A model generated the notes under the pieces. It saw only the letters and a list, made by a program, of their open reading frames with translations, was not told the origin of the DNA and searched no databases. Of a DNA stretch of 64,000 nt, positions 13,852 through 25,852 are shown one piece after another; within the stretch, counting starts at the first letter, position 1; every line of letters starts with the position of its first letter. Both the position numbers and the translations under genes were made by a program. Source of the DNA: Adineta ricciae (lineage: Eukaryota; Rotifera; Eurotatoria; Adinetida; Adinetidae); NCBI GenBank assembly GCA_905250025.1, contig CAJNOJ010000018.1, positions 434,001-498,000 on the forward strand, read 5' to 3'.

Positions 13852-16226
13852 TTATGTGGAACGTTTTTGTAAAGCATTTGCTTCGAGATTGGCTAATTCT
13901 TCTTGAGTCGTTTCATGTTGTTTATTGAGTTCAGCAATCTGTTGAACAAGAAGAAGACGTTCTTGCAAGATTTTCTCTAAGATGGTTTCATTCTAGAAAC
14001 GAATCAAAATGAGTCCGATTTTTTTCTCAGGCGACAAAGAAAGAAAACGTACATTTGAACCTGTTGCTGTTAGATTATTTGATGTAGTAGTTGTTGCACT
14101 GCGTAGCATACTGGTCGTTGAATTACTCTTTGGAAGGCCTGATTCAAACATATCATAGGACGACGGGATTTCGATTGGACTGATCATTGACGAACGTGAT
14201 TCTTGTTCGAATGTTCGGCGTTGAGAAATCGGTCGAGAGCAATCATTGGAATGCCCATCATGTATCGAAATAGTTGATGCAGGTCGAGAGAATCTCTTGG
14301 CTGTGTCATTCGATTCACTATATGTCGAATAACGATACTGATTCACGTCTGTTGGGGTTGCTATAATCAAGAACAGAATGACATGACATCAATAAAAACA
14401 AAACTGATCGAATCCTAATATACCAGTGTTCATACGTTGAGTATAACTGAGTAATTCATCGGCAGAACTCATTTTTGATCGTTGAACCTGAGTATTGTTA
14501 GTAGCAGTTGGCCAATTTTGTCTTGGTTCAGCTGTTTGAAAATCTACTCGATCTCGATGTGCTCGAGCAGAATTCATGGGTGGTTGTTGAGGAACTGTGT
14601 TTGCAGTTGTTGGCTTCTTCGAAGAAATAATTTCATTATTCACAAGTTGACAAACTGTTTGCATCATTGTTTGTAACATTGATATCTGATTTTCAACTTT
14701 TTGTTGAAAATCTAATTGAGCTTTGATGACAACTGAAAGTTGATCTTTCAGGTTGTTTGTGTCTTGATTTGGTTGATTTTTTGTAGCGAGCGCGCACTTG
14801 AACAAGAAAAGATACAATTGAATACAAGAAAATTTCGTATTTACTTGTTTAACATGGCCTGTCAAAGAAATCAGAGCAGTTACAAGGGCAGTACTGCATG
14901 TATTTGCTTGGTTATGTAATGATGAGTTTGTTTTATCTGATTTGAAGCCTGTGATGGATTCCAGGTCGTTTAATTCATGAGATAGACGATCAAGTAGCTG
15001 AATAGATTAGAAGATAAGGATGAGATCTGCAAGAAAATCCAACAATTACCATTTTCAATTGATGTGTTGACGTAGTATTATTAGTTAAATCAGTCGTGGG
15101 AGTAGTTTTACTTCCTAGTTTCGATGTATCAGACATGAAGGAGACATTATTAGTTGAACGAACACCGTTTGATGGCTGTCGAGATTGGGAATAGACATTC
15201 AGATTACGATTTGTTATTGAATGTGATGGATCACGTTCATTCGACGAGTCACGATGATGATTCGAATTGGATTTCATATTCGAACGACTTAAACGTACTG
15301 GTTCGTTTTCCAGTTCATCCTCCTCTTCACCTCCTCCTGAACTGACTGAAATGTTATCTAAATCCAAATGAAAGATTAGTTAAGTTCATTAGGACATTTC
15401 TGTACACCTACCTTCTTCGGATTGATTCCAATCAGCTCCACCTGGTGAATTCAAATTCCTTATCGAAGACTGTCTGAACAGATAAAGTAGATCAAATCAG
15501 GAAGAACGACAATTCTTCGTATACCTTGCTGACGATGATGATGTTTTTCTCGCTCGACCATCAGTTAAACTTGTATAATGATTCTTTCCACTACGCAACT
15601 GTAAAGATGAAATTATGGATTGAATTACTCAAAAATTGAAAATGAACTCTTACAACACTACTTTTCGGAACGAATTTTTCCGATCGACTTGATTGTAAAA
15701 CATGATTAGATTTTTGCATCAATTCATCAATCTAAATTTTCATCATTTCCATCGAAAGAATCGTTATCAAAATCGACAATACTTACATCTCTTTCGTTAA
15801 ATAAGATTTCACGTAAAATACCCAATTGACTATTGTTATTTTTCTTTGCATCCTGAACAGCTAGAATGATCAATCGCTTAGTATTCTATCTGAATTACAA
15901 AGGCAACGCAATATACCTTTTGCTAAAATCTTTCGTTGTTTTTCTTCTTGAATTAGTTGCAGATTTCGTGATTGATACGCTTGTTTTCGTCGTGACTAAA
16001 ACATAACAATAGCATCAAGTTGTTTTTCTTGCAAATCAAACAAAAAATTTCGTTATTTTACAGCTTCATCATCACTAAGACGATGTTGAGATAAATCACC
16101 GACCGATGACTAAAATAAATGTTCACAAACACGATTCAACCAAACAAATTTCATTCTCACATCCCAGTCTTGACGTTTTTTCAAAGTCGTTTTCTTTTGC
16201 GGACGACGAATATTTGTCTTCGACAT
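13852..16226 (-). CDS. SPICE1: SPICE1-like spindle and centriole-associated protein (587 aa)
   Basis: Twelve exons: 16226-16161, 16109-16062, 15995-15917, 15860-15787, 15731-15654, 15598-15525, 15473-15412, 15357-15050, 14997-14845, 14796-14424, 14360-14053 and 13992-13852. Exon lengths sum to 588 codons. SPICE1 is a centriolar protein needed for centriole duplication and spindle organisation. The N-terminus is basic (RRPQKKTTLKKRQDWD) and helical (RRKQAYQSRNLQLIQEEKQR). A block near residues 265-320 (LLDRLSHELNDLESITGF, then ALISLTGHVKQ) resembles the SPICE1 segment with TG and SLTG signatures. A second coiled coil (QQKVENQISMLQTMMQTV) and a C-terminal one (LLLVQQIAELNKQHETTQEEL) follow. Between them is low-complexity Ser/Asn/Thr sequence. 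The family call rests on remembered sequence. Another centrosomal coiled-coil family is possible. Confidence 0.55.
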
Positions 16227-16459
16227 GATGTTTTTCTAAGTGCAGATCAACAATATATCAAATGACTTAAGAAAAATTGAACCATCAGAAGTGAATTCCT
16301 ATGACAACTATCCTCTTTTCCCCTGCAATGATGTCATGCATAAAGCGTCATCTATGTCTGGTGAGAAATGCCTAGCAACGATATATATGTATACATTCTC
16401 TTTTGCAACAGGCAGATGAATTGTTACCGCAAGGTCGTTGTTAATCAAATCAATCAATC

Positions 16460-19400
16460 ATGTTGAAAGCAGGCTTATTGCCATCACCGACGATCTCTGC
16501 ATTATCATCGAGTTTAGCAGCTTCGAAAAACAAAATCGATACACAAACATTTGTTGAATTACGAACTGGTTTGTTACACTGGAGAAAAATCAGACTTTCT
16601 TGTTCGATACGAAATCTTGCCCTATTATTTAGACATTCCACATGTGAGAATCTACTTCAGTGTAGATGGAACCAAACCTGATCCATTTCAAGTATTTAAA
16701 ACTGGTCATGTATCGACGTTTCTGTATCGTGGTGCATTTCGCCTTGGACCAGGACGACGTACGGTCAAAGCAATCGCTGTTACAACGTAATGAACAGTCT
16801 TTAAAAAGATTTCACTGATGGTTCTGCTAATTTTAGTGATGGACTACGGGAAAGTAACATAACAACAAAATATTTCGATGTGAATGACATGTATTCGGAA
16901 GCATATCAGGAAGATACCGAGAATAACGAATCATTCGATCAAGCCAATCTTAGTCCAGTAAGATGAGTCTTGTTGCTTTCTATATTTCACTTTTGCAACG
17001 CATTGCATAGGAACGAACTCCACCTTTGAACAAAAAGAAAAAACCATATCATAATACGGATCATCGTCGATCAACTTCAGCTAATCAAGCAAGAAATGAT
17101 ATCGATCGAACTCAATGGGACGATGGATACAATGTTCAAAGCACTATCGAAGGTGCTATTTCACCTGTAAACTATGCAGGCACACAAATTAACATTTGGG
17201 GTACACCAGGAGGTAACATGACAGATGGATTAATGCATCTTGCTGATTCGGGTAAAAACTATGGATATATGACAGAACAAATGCTTGAAGTAAGCTTGTT
17301 TTGTTATGATCTTGTGCACTTTGCTGTAATGGTGTGTTACATAGCGGCTCCAACCATCGAGGAATTTACCGATTGCACCACCGAAAATAACTGACGTTAG
17401 TCAGGAAGATGATTTTTGGGATCGAAAACCAACTGCTTTTAGTTCTGGCAATGGCAACTGGAAGAAAACGCTTGAACATCTCTTTTTAAACATCTACAAC
17501 TATGTCAAAGATGAACCAGAACTACGTGAGATTTTCGGTTGGAAGAAATTCGGACGAGTAATGCGAAATTCGGATGATTATAGCATTGTCGATACTCTTT
17601 TTCTGCATTAGATTGAAATGGCACAATTGACTGACAAAGGTGGTTACTATCAAATCATCACGAGATTTAAAAAGCCACTAGGTGAACAGACAACGTATGA
17701 AGAACCAGCACCGGTCAAAAAACCGCCTCCAAAACGACGACCACCAAAACGTATTCGAACACCACCTGATAGTGAAAGGGAATCGATTCCACCCAGAGAC
17801 GTCACACCACCACCGACGCCGCCACCACCCGTTTCGAATAAACATGATGAGTCGATGCATGAAGAACATACGGATCGTACACCACGCATCTATGTCGAAG
17901 AAACTGTGGTAAAAAATGTCGTATATATTTTAGAATCTGCTGAACTATTCTCTTCTACAAATTTAGCAACAAGGAACACTAGTACCATTTGCTGAGTTCA
18001 ATGTTGAGCGAGGTATGGCTATTTCGAGAGAAAAATTCCAAAGAAATGATTTTTTTTTAGATTGTGAGAATCTTCGTAAGGCAATGAAAGGCTTGGGAAC
18101 TGATGAAGATATGATTGTTCATATACTTGGTAATCGTAGTAGCGAGCAACGAGTGAAAATTCGTGACCAGTACAAGAATATGTTTGGTCGAGTAAGAAAT
18201 TCCTCGAATAGTACTTTCAATTGAAAAAAAATTATCTGAACATTTAGGACTTGCATAATGACATTAAAGGCGATACATCCGGAAATTTTGGCAAAGTCTT
18301 GAAAAATCTTCTGTATGGACCTGTTGAATATGACTGCCATGAATTGCGACGAGCTATTCGTGGAGCAGGAACAGATGAAGAAGCACTAATTGAAATCTTA
18401 GCCAGTCGTTCCAATACGCGCATCAAAGCAATTAACAATCTCTACCAACAATGTAAATATTTCTATTCTCGAGTGATGTATATTCTTTTGTTTTCCTAGT
18501 ATTCAATCGAACGTTAGAAAAGGACATTGTCGGTGATACAAGTGGACATTTGAAGAAAATATTAATGGTATTAGCACAAGGAGATCGACCGGAAACCAAC
18601 GAAGTAAATGAAGATCAAGCTGAGAATGATGCAAAGACTCTGTACGAAGCAGGTGAAAAGAAATGGGGTACAGATGAATCCAAGTTTGTCGAGATTATTG
18701 CCAGTCGAAGGTTGATTATTTCATTCTTTCTTTTCTTCTAATTCGACCTCATTTTTTCATAGTAATGCACAGCTGAAGGCTGTTTGTGAAGCTTATGGAC
18801 ATTACAGTAAAAAAGATATTGAAGCAGCAATCAAATCTGAAACAAGTGGAAACCTCTGTCGAAGTTTATTAGCTATTGGTATGTATAGATTCTTAGTAGA
18901 AAAGGGAACAATCTCAAGTTTTTTAAATTTAGTTCGTGTCATGCGTAATCGGCCAGCCTATTTCGCACAACAATTGAAGAAAGCATTGAAGGTATGTTCA
19001 TATCAAATTATTCTTTGCATCTCGATCTATGTAATACCGAAACGCTACTTTTAGTTGGTATTCTTAAAAGAGAAGATATAAGGTAACGCACGAGAATAAT
19101 CGTTGACATGCCGTGCATCTGTTTGCATATAAACATTCAGTCGTGTTATAGCTTTAAATCATCCCATGCTGAACATCTCTCTTGCTTAGATTATATTTTG
19201 TTCGAGAGAGATTTTCAAGAAGAGAAATTCATGTCGAAAGGATCGATCGGAGATTTGAATGTTATGTTTTCTTTTTCAGGGTGTTGGTACAGATGAGGAT
19301 GAGTTGAATCGTGTTATTATATCACGATGTGAAGTGGACATGATTCAAATAAAAGAAGAATATGAAACATTGATGAAACGATCATTAGAAAAACATGTTC

Positions 19401-20905
19401 ACGTATGTGACGTCTGCTTTTTTGATAACCTGCTTTTCTTGATGTGAAGTTTGTTTTGTAGAGCGATACGAGTGGTTCATATCGAAAAATTCTGATGGAA
19501 CTATTGAAAGATCCAAGCCAACGCAACCAATCAGCTGGCAATGGTAAGTTCAACAGGTGTTTTATGACGAATTATTTGGAAAAATGACGTTTTTTACTGC
19601 AGCAAAATATGAAAATGTGGCTCTACCTGGTTATGAACAACCGGCTATTTATAAAGAAGATACAATTGTAATTCATTTGCCTAATTTGTCCTCTCAGTTG
19701 ATGTATGTGAAATATTTGTTTTTAGCAACAAGGGACAATGAAAGCAGCATCTAATTTTGATGCTGGACGCGATGCTGATGCCTTACGGAAAGCGATGAAA
19801 GGGATGGGCACCGATGAACAAACTATCATCAATATTTTAGGAAATCGAAACACCGATCAACGGTTACAAATCAAAAAAGCTTTTAAAGACAAACTGGGCC
19901 GAGTAAGTCTTTACATAGGTGAGATTCTTCTCGTAAATCATTTGTTTTTATCAACAGGATTTAGTTCATGACTTAAAATCTGAAACATCGGGCAATTTTT
20001 CCAAGTTACTCGAACGATTGATGATGGATCCTGTTGAATTAGATTGTTTTGAATTAAAACAAGCTGTCAAAGGATTAGGTACTGACGAAGAAACTCTAAT
20101 CGAGATCTTAGCAAGTCGCAGCAATGAGCGATTGAAAGCGATTGTTACCACGTATCCACAATGTAGGTTTGAAATCTTGAGAAAGATTTTGATTTTGTGA
20201 TTACTTGTGTATTTAGTGTATGGAAAACCATTGGAGAAAGATGTCAAATCGGACACGAGCGGAGATTTCCGTCGATTACTTGTTTCATTGATGCAAGGCA
20301 ATCGTCCGGAAACAACCGAAGTCAATGTGGAAAAAGCGAAAGAAGACGCTCAAGCATTGATCGATGCCGGTCAAGCTAAATTCGGTACAGATGAAGCAAG
20401 ATTTAATGTTCTATTCTGCGATCGCAGTGATCCACAATTACGAGCGATTTTTAATGAATTTGCAAAACTAACAGGAAAATCTGTTGGTAAGACTGTTTAT
20501 TTTCAATGATTCTATTCGTTGTTTGTTCAATTTTCTTCTGTATAATAGAGGAAACAGTGAAAAGTGAAACGAGTGGCGATCTTCAAAAAGGTATTATCGC
20601 CATTATTCGATGCGTGCGAAGTCGTCCCGTGTTTTTCGCTGAACAACTACGTAAAGCAATGAAGGTAAGGTATACATTAAACAATTCTCCATCTATCTAT
20701 GTCGATTTCATAGGGAGCGGGTACGAAAGAATCAACATTGAATCGTATTATCATAACACGTTCAGAAATCGATCTTGTGCAAATTAAAGCAGCATTTAAT
20801 CAGCAGTTTAATCGAGAATTAGAACGGGATGTCAGTGCGGAAACAAGCGGAGACTACAAGAAGTTACTGTTGGAAATCCTCAAAGATCCATCGCAGCGTA
20901 ATTGA
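16460..20905 (+). CDS. DZANK1-like / octa-annexin fusion protein (1056 aa)
   Basis: Twenty exons splice in frame to 1056 residues (ends: 16568, 16786, 16957, 17289, 17557, 17908, 18012, 18191, 18452, 18710, 18878, 18991, 19402, 19543, 19667, 19902, 20162, 20486, 20664, 20905). Residues 1-128 form a chitobiase-type beta-sandwich ([16 protein letters not shown] ... [13 protein letters not shown]) like the DZANK1 N-terminus. Residues about 221-310 ([30 protein letters not shown]) resemble the post-zinc-ribbon region of DZANK1. No zinc ribbons or ankyrins are present. A Pro/Lys/Arg-rich linker leads at about 392 ([12 protein letters not shown]) into two four-repeat annexin cores (about 407-715 and 738-1056), as in annexin A6. 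Type-II Ca2+ motifs are [45 protein letters not shown] and FGTDEA. The last repeat has GAGTKES (Asp lost). It probably binds phospholipid with Ca2+. Confidence 0.8.
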
Positions 20906-21281
20906 TGAACAATAAATCTAATTCGACTGACTCAGCCAAACAAAGACTTTAACATTGTAGCAATGAATGAGAGATTGATGATGTTGTGCATAAAAATAAA
21001 CATAATTAACTTTAAGGGTCAGTTTGTCGTAATGATGAAATGAAACCATTGTGTAACTAGGAGACATACGATGTAAACAAAAAAAGCAGTGCAATAATGG
21101 CAATTGCATTTGTCCAATATTTAGGATGCAGCCTAGATTTTGTTAATAGCATTAATTTTTACCCAAAGAAATCGCTAAGAAATAGTTTGCATAACGTTCG
21201 TCAAACAATAACATTAACAATCAGTTTCATTTGCTTTTTTCTTCTCAATTGTTGTCACAACATCATTATATACAATCAGTA
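20906..21281. other. Intergenic between annexin fusion and ERICH3-like gene
   Basis: Annexin 3' UTR (AATAAATC near 20910) and the upstream region of the next plus-strand gene. No gene seen. Confidence 0.55.
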
Positions 21282-22452
21282 ATGTCAACTATTTCAAGAC
21301 CAGTTTCGTACGTTACTATACTGATATCGAATCTCTAAAGCGATTGTGTTTCTAGGTCCTACATTAGCTTAGATGATTCGCATACCCAGCACTTCTTTAC
21401 TCGGAATCGTATACAAAAACATTTACGACGAGCAGGCTTAGTACGATCAATTACATTTAAACGTGTACTGTTATTACTCGTTTGTTTGACTTAGTTGAAT
21501 AAAAATGGAGAAATCCTTACTCAAGCAGAATATGAAAGTATTCAGAAAGACGCGACTATCATACGTGACAATAAACAAAAAATCGATGATGCAATTGTGG
21601 ATGTGTATAGAACATTTACATTTTCCTGCCTAATATAAGTATATCTTCTATTTTGAATAGTCTTAATGACATGGCTAGAGAGCATTGGGCATATGCACGT
21701 GATCATATGGATGACATGAAAAAAAACTTGATGCATCAATTTCGACGTATTGAAGTAAATGATGATCGTATCGATTTTCTTGAACTTTATTTGTCTGATA
21801 TAGTTGCAATACCGTCGACGAGTACAACCAGTTACGATCCGATACACGCACGATGGTCGAAGTCTACTTGTTTGTATCATTACTAGCCTAAAAGATTACT
21901 TTTCCGACAAATTTCTCTCTTTCAGGAATCGAATGAGTCGAAACAGGTCACTGAACGTGATAAAAGTAGTAAAAGTATTCGGTTTTCGACTTCGTACGTA
22001 TACCAAATTTGTTGTGGAACTTGTGTTGAGTTTTGATTCATTTTCAAAGTGTTCCTGCTTCGCGTTCACAATCCCCTGACCCATCGGAAGTCAAGCATTC
22101 GTCAGAATTGAATAGCATCCAAAGAGAACTGAACGATATCAAACATAAGCTTATTCAAATTGATCAACGATTTAAGATTTTGGAAATTCAACCAAAAATT
22201 ACTCAGCCCGTAATACCTACTCAAAGCAGAGTTCAACGTTTCGCTCGATTAGTAGAGAGTACCTATAATAATACGAATATTCGATCTGATCAACAACGGG
22301 CGACAACAGTGAGCTCATATCCAACAGCTCTTGATCGACCAAATCAAAATCTCATTATTGATACCTCGTTTTCGAATGATCCCCAGACGTTTATGCCTTA
22401 CACAGAGTTTTTACCAACATTTGATATGTTTGCTAAGAAAAACTGGATCTAG
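21282..22452 (+). CDS. ERICH3-like N-terminal-domain protein (join partly unresolved)
   Basis: Exons 21282-21307, 21356-21440, 21495-21604, 21661-21861 and 22050-22452 are supported by splice sites and phase. A fifth exon around 21897-21968, coding ESNESKQVTERDKSSKSIRF, is open, but its acceptor is uncertain (phase fits only a 35-nt intron ending CTAAAAG). The N-terminal region (HTQHFFTRNRIQKHLRRAGL, then NKNGEILTQAEYESI and an Ile/Asp-rich helix) resembles the start of glutamate-rich protein 3, a cilium-associated protein. The C-terminal half has a coiled coil (LNSIQRELNDIKHKLIQIDQ) and a disordered tail ending TFDMFAKKNWI. It converges on the TPR gene, with 38 bp between the stops. Confidence 0.5.
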
Positions 22453-22490
22453 TTTGATTTTTTTTATTAGCAATTAAATGAAAATCTTTA

Positions 22491-24899
22491 TCACAAAACA
22501 TTCTTTGGGGAGAATCTCATAAATCCATACGAATCTAGTCGATCATTTGCGTACAGATCTTTTTCTTGTAAATTTGCTTTTCGACATCCGAACTTTTCTT
22601 CGTCATTCTCTCGTCGCGCACGTGTTTCTCCATCATCAAATTTGATTGCTGGTCGTCGATAGAACTCATACGTACTCCAATATTCTATTTTCTCTGCACG
22701 ATTTTTCAATATAACTATCTCTGCTTGTAATGGGATTTGCACAGGAGTCAAAAATGACGGCCGACATACGGTATCGATAAGTAGATCATGCACATCTTTC
22801 ATTGTAAAAATCCACTTTACATTTACTTCTGTCAAACATCTCAGTATTTGTTTCATTGCATATCGAACAACTGTTTGAATAGTTGAATATTGAGCATCAT
22901 TCAGGACGTCTTCCGGCCGTGGTCGAGTACTACGCGAACATCCTTTTATACAGGGGATGCCGTCAGAAAGATCTACTATGTCTGGTTGAGTTGAAATCGA
23001 CATCATATCTAACTCTTCCATGTCGATCACAAGTCTGTTGATCTGTTCTTCATATATCATAGTTATTTCGTTGACGATTTTGTAAGCTAACTCACAATAC
23101 ATTTCAGGATTGCCAAAGCTTGCGAGGTAGCATAATGTATTCTCGATACCTTTTTTGTTGTCCCTTAAATCGATGGCCGACAAACCACTTAATTTTGCCA
23201 CAAGTTTCAACGCCATCGACTGATTGTCTTGTGACGATAATGATGAACAAACGTCCGTATCTATCATACCAATTCCATCGAATAAATTACATAATTGACT
23301 AGCAAAGTATCGAGAAAATTTCTGTTGTGCAGGTGACTCGACGAATATGTTCATATTCTCTTCCACGATGTCACATTTTTTCAGTTGATACTCGACATAG
23401 GTATTACGAACTTCATTTACCAGACATTCGTGTAACGTATTCGATTTCACACGTTCATCGTACATTATACCGCGTAATTGTTTCAAATCTTGACGAGTAA
23501 TGTATTTATCGAAAATGTCGCATGTTTTCAAGATACTATCAGTTGCATGTTGAATATACTTTTCAGCCATGAATTTCGATGTGTAATGATCGTTTGAGTA
23601 TCGATCAGCTACATATGAACATATAGTTAAACTGTTGACAGCCAGTGCGATGGTATCTTCATCTTGCCAAACATTTTGCAATTGTGAAATCGCATACAAG
23701 CGCTCACGTGCATTTTCATACATTTTCAGAGGATCTCTTGAATAATATGCTTGTTTTTGTAAGTATTCAGTGATAATCCGAATTATGTTAGCTTTGGTCA
23801 TCATGTCATGATTTAGAGCGAGAAAATTCTCCGTTTCTTGTATTTTGTTGGTAAAATAAATATTCAATTTCTTCCGAGAATTCGATTTGTGCGTATGTGA
23901 CATTTGTTTCAATTCAACAGCTATACGATGATCTTCAACAGCAGTGTTGTGACGACCCACTTGATATTGCATCATTGCACGTGCGTAAAAGACATCCGGT
24001 TGATTGTCATTCATTTGAATCGATCGGTTCAGATTGATTAATGCTTTCTCCATTTTGTTCAAAGCCATAAAAGACAAAGCTCGCCGAAATAGAATTCGAT
24101 CCTTGATTGCTGATGAAGTGTGCTGTGTTCGATCCGTCAATGCATCTTTAAAATCAGTTAACGCCTTGTCATGCTGATCGAGACTTGCATAGCAAAGACC
24201 TCGTCGAAATCGAATTTGATCTGTTGATATCAGTATGAGTTCACACTTGTTCGCATTTGGTTTCAACAAGTTATCAAATTCAACAAGTGCATCATGATGT
24301 CGACCCAATTCACTATATGCGCAACCTTTGAGAAAGTGATCCTGAGTGTGTTCACAAACGATTTGCAGATCTTTCTGCGCTTGAGAATACTTCTCTACAC
24401 AGGCATACGCTCGTCCACGATGCAGATGATACCATTTTTGTTCGTCTTCTGCACTGCCTGAACTGCTTCGGATCGCCTCAGTAAAATGGAATATTGCTTC
24501 GTCGTATTGGGACAGTATCGCGTAAATCACTCCGATTTGGAACAATCCTTTGTGCTTATACACGTATAATTGTGTGTGATTTTTACATAGGCCAACATAG
24601 AACTTGTAATCATCCATTGCCGATTCGAATTGGTTGAGTTTAAACTTGGCAAACGCACGTTTATACAATGCTAGCAATCGTCTAGCATGTAGACAATTCT
24701 CCAAGCAGATCGTCGAAGTGAAATCATGAATAGCTTGTTCGTATTTGTTCAGATGAAGATATATACAGCCGCGATAAAAATATCCATCTGAATCTGTTCG
24801 ATTCTTCTCGATAAAGGCAGTAAATTCATCTGCAGCTTCATCATATTGTCCGTTGCGAGCATGTTCAATGGCACGATCAAGTTGCTGTTCAGTTGTCAT
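22491..24899 (-). CDS. Intronless tetratricopeptide-repeat protein (802 aa)
   Basis: One uninterrupted exon of 802 codons. Residues 1 to about 330 are TPR repeats, recognisable by the W-LG-Y-A-F-A-P-like spacing (GYFYRGCIYLHLNKYEQAI; FQIGVIYAILSQYDEAIFH; CAYSELGRHHDALVEF; RRGLCYASLDQHDKALTDF; FYARAMMQYQVGRHNTAVED). The C-terminal 450 residues are helical and unrecognised, with a conserved-looking CxxGCSRSTRPRPEDVL segment. TPRs bind partner proteins, but no partner is evident. The lack of any intron in 2.4 kb contrasts with neighbours having an intron every 100-300 nt. A retroposed copy or a recently expanded rotifer TPR family are both possible. No ADP-ribosyltransferase or kinesin-light-chain partner domain is seen. 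Confidence 0.75.
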   Translation of the reverse strand: MTTEQQLDRAIEHARNGQYDEAADEFTAFIEKNRTDSDGYFYRGCIYLHLNKYEQAIHDFTSTICLENCLHARRLLALYKRAFAKFKLNQFESAMDDYKFYVGLCKNHTQLYVYKHKGLFQIGVIYAILSQYDEAIFHFTEAIRSSSGSAEDEQKWYHLHRGRAYACVEKYSQAQKDLQIVCEHTQDHFLKGCAYSELGRHHDALVEFDNLLKPNANKCELILISTDQIRFRRGLCYASLDQHDKALTDFKDALTDRTQHTSSAIKDRILFRRALSFMALNKMEKALINLNRSIQMNDNQPDVFYARAMMQYQVGRHNTAVEDHRIAVELKQMSHTHKSNSRKKLNIYFTNKIQETENFLALNHDMMTKANIIRIITEYLQKQAYYSRDPLKMYENARERLYAISQLQNVWQDEDTIALAVNSLTICSYVADRYSNDHYTSKFMAEKYIQHATDSILKTCDIFDKYITRQDLKQLRGIMYDERVKSNTLHECLVNEVRNTYVEYQLKKCDIVEENMNIFVESPAQQKFSRYFASQLCNLFDGIGMIDTDVCSSLSSQDNQSMALKLVAKLSGLSAIDLRDNKKGIENTLCYLASFGNPEMYCELAYKIVNEITMIYEEQINRLVIDMEELDMMSISTQPDIVDLSDGIPCIKGCSRSTRPRPEDVLNDAQYSTIQTVVRYAMKQILRCLTEVNVKWIFTMKDVHDLLIDTVCRPSFLTPVQIPLQAEIVILKNRAEKIEYWSTYEFYRRPAIKFDDGETRARRENDEEKFGCRKANLQEKDLYANDRLDSYGFMRFSPKNVL

Positions 24900-25099
24900 G
24901 TTGCTGTCTGCTTGAAAACTATTGAATTTTTGGATGGCATTTATTTAACTGCGGAATATGCAGCGTATTCTCTCCTTGTAAGAAAAATAAATATTAGATT
25001 AGAATGAAAAGAAGAAAATATGTTGACACTGTTCACCTAGGTGAGGTGAACTGAATCTAATAGAAATTGATATTTATTTGAATTGGATAACATACAAAC

Positions 25100-25516
25100 T
25101 CAAAGAAAATTGATTTCAGTCGCACTTGAAACAGTCCCTTGTTTTACATCGGTAATCAGACTACAGTGAGCTTTCGGATATACTTGATACACTGTTTCAT
25201 GAACTGGAAAATATGACAGATCGTTGAGGGATAAAACTGACTGATAATAATTTTCTTCAGCTTCGTCGTACGGACTTAAAGTTTCAGTATCAATGGTAGT
25301 AGACTGCAAACCATTTGGTATTTGTTTCTGTTCATTCATTGGAATTTTCAATGCGATCTGTTCTTGGGAATCGATTAACAAAGCCGTGTACCGTTTTCCG
25401 AAGTTCACTTTCCTTTTGAACATACGAAAATGCAGAACCGTAAAAAGAAACAGCGAAAGTAAAACAACGAAGATTATCCATATTATACCAACTATATCTA
25501 TCGTTGTATCAAACAT
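25100..25516 (-). CDS. Single-pass membrane protein, unrecognised (about 138 aa)
   Basis: The frame is open from 25645, but the methionine at 25516 (MFDTTIDIVGIIWIIF) is the better start. It places a strong transmembrane segment (IVGIIWIIFVVLLSLFLFTV) near the N-terminus, followed by basic residues (HFRMFKRKVNFGKR), giving a type III orientation with a cytoplasmic tail. The tail contains tyrosine and acidic motifs (YDEAEENYYQSVLSL, YFPVHETVYQVYP) that could be sorting or phosphorylation sites. No family was recognised. Confidence 0.45.
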   Translation of the reverse strand: MFDTTIDIVGIIWIIFVVLLSLFLFTVLHFRMFKRKVNFGKRYTALLIDSQEQIALKIPMNEQKQIPNGLQSTTIDTETLSPYDEAEENYYQSVLSLNDLSYFPVHETVYQVYPKAHCSLITDVKQGTVSSATEINFL

Positions 25517-25852
25517 CGTGCGTATGTGAGACAATCTCTGAAGATTTGCACGAGATTTATATGCCAAGTAAAGACTGGTTTTATTCTCACGTATCAAGAA
25601 CTTTCCGACAAATGACTTTCCCCAAAGACTTCTCGTCGTTTTCATTTGTGTTTCGTCAAAGAAATGCGTACATGTATTACATCAAAAAAATAAAAAGAAT
25701 GCAAGATTGAGAAAAAGAAGAAAACAAGGAAAAAATACTATCACTCAAGTGAAATCATTAAAAGGCTGGGATAATTCAGTGCACCATGACACATTATATA
25801 TATATATATATTTCAGAGTCAATCGTATGCATATTGGATGAAATGATTTCTA

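Noticed and set aside
13689-13928. Small plus-strand gene of 79 codons
   Set aside because: It overlaps the last SPICE1-like exon in antisense. The minus-strand frame has coiled-coil character and correct splice phase.
18061-20905. A separate annexin gene starting inside the locus
   Set aside because: No suitable start codon precedes the QQGTLVPF lead. Splice sites and phase join it to the upstream exons, and the gap to them is one ordinary 58-nt intron.
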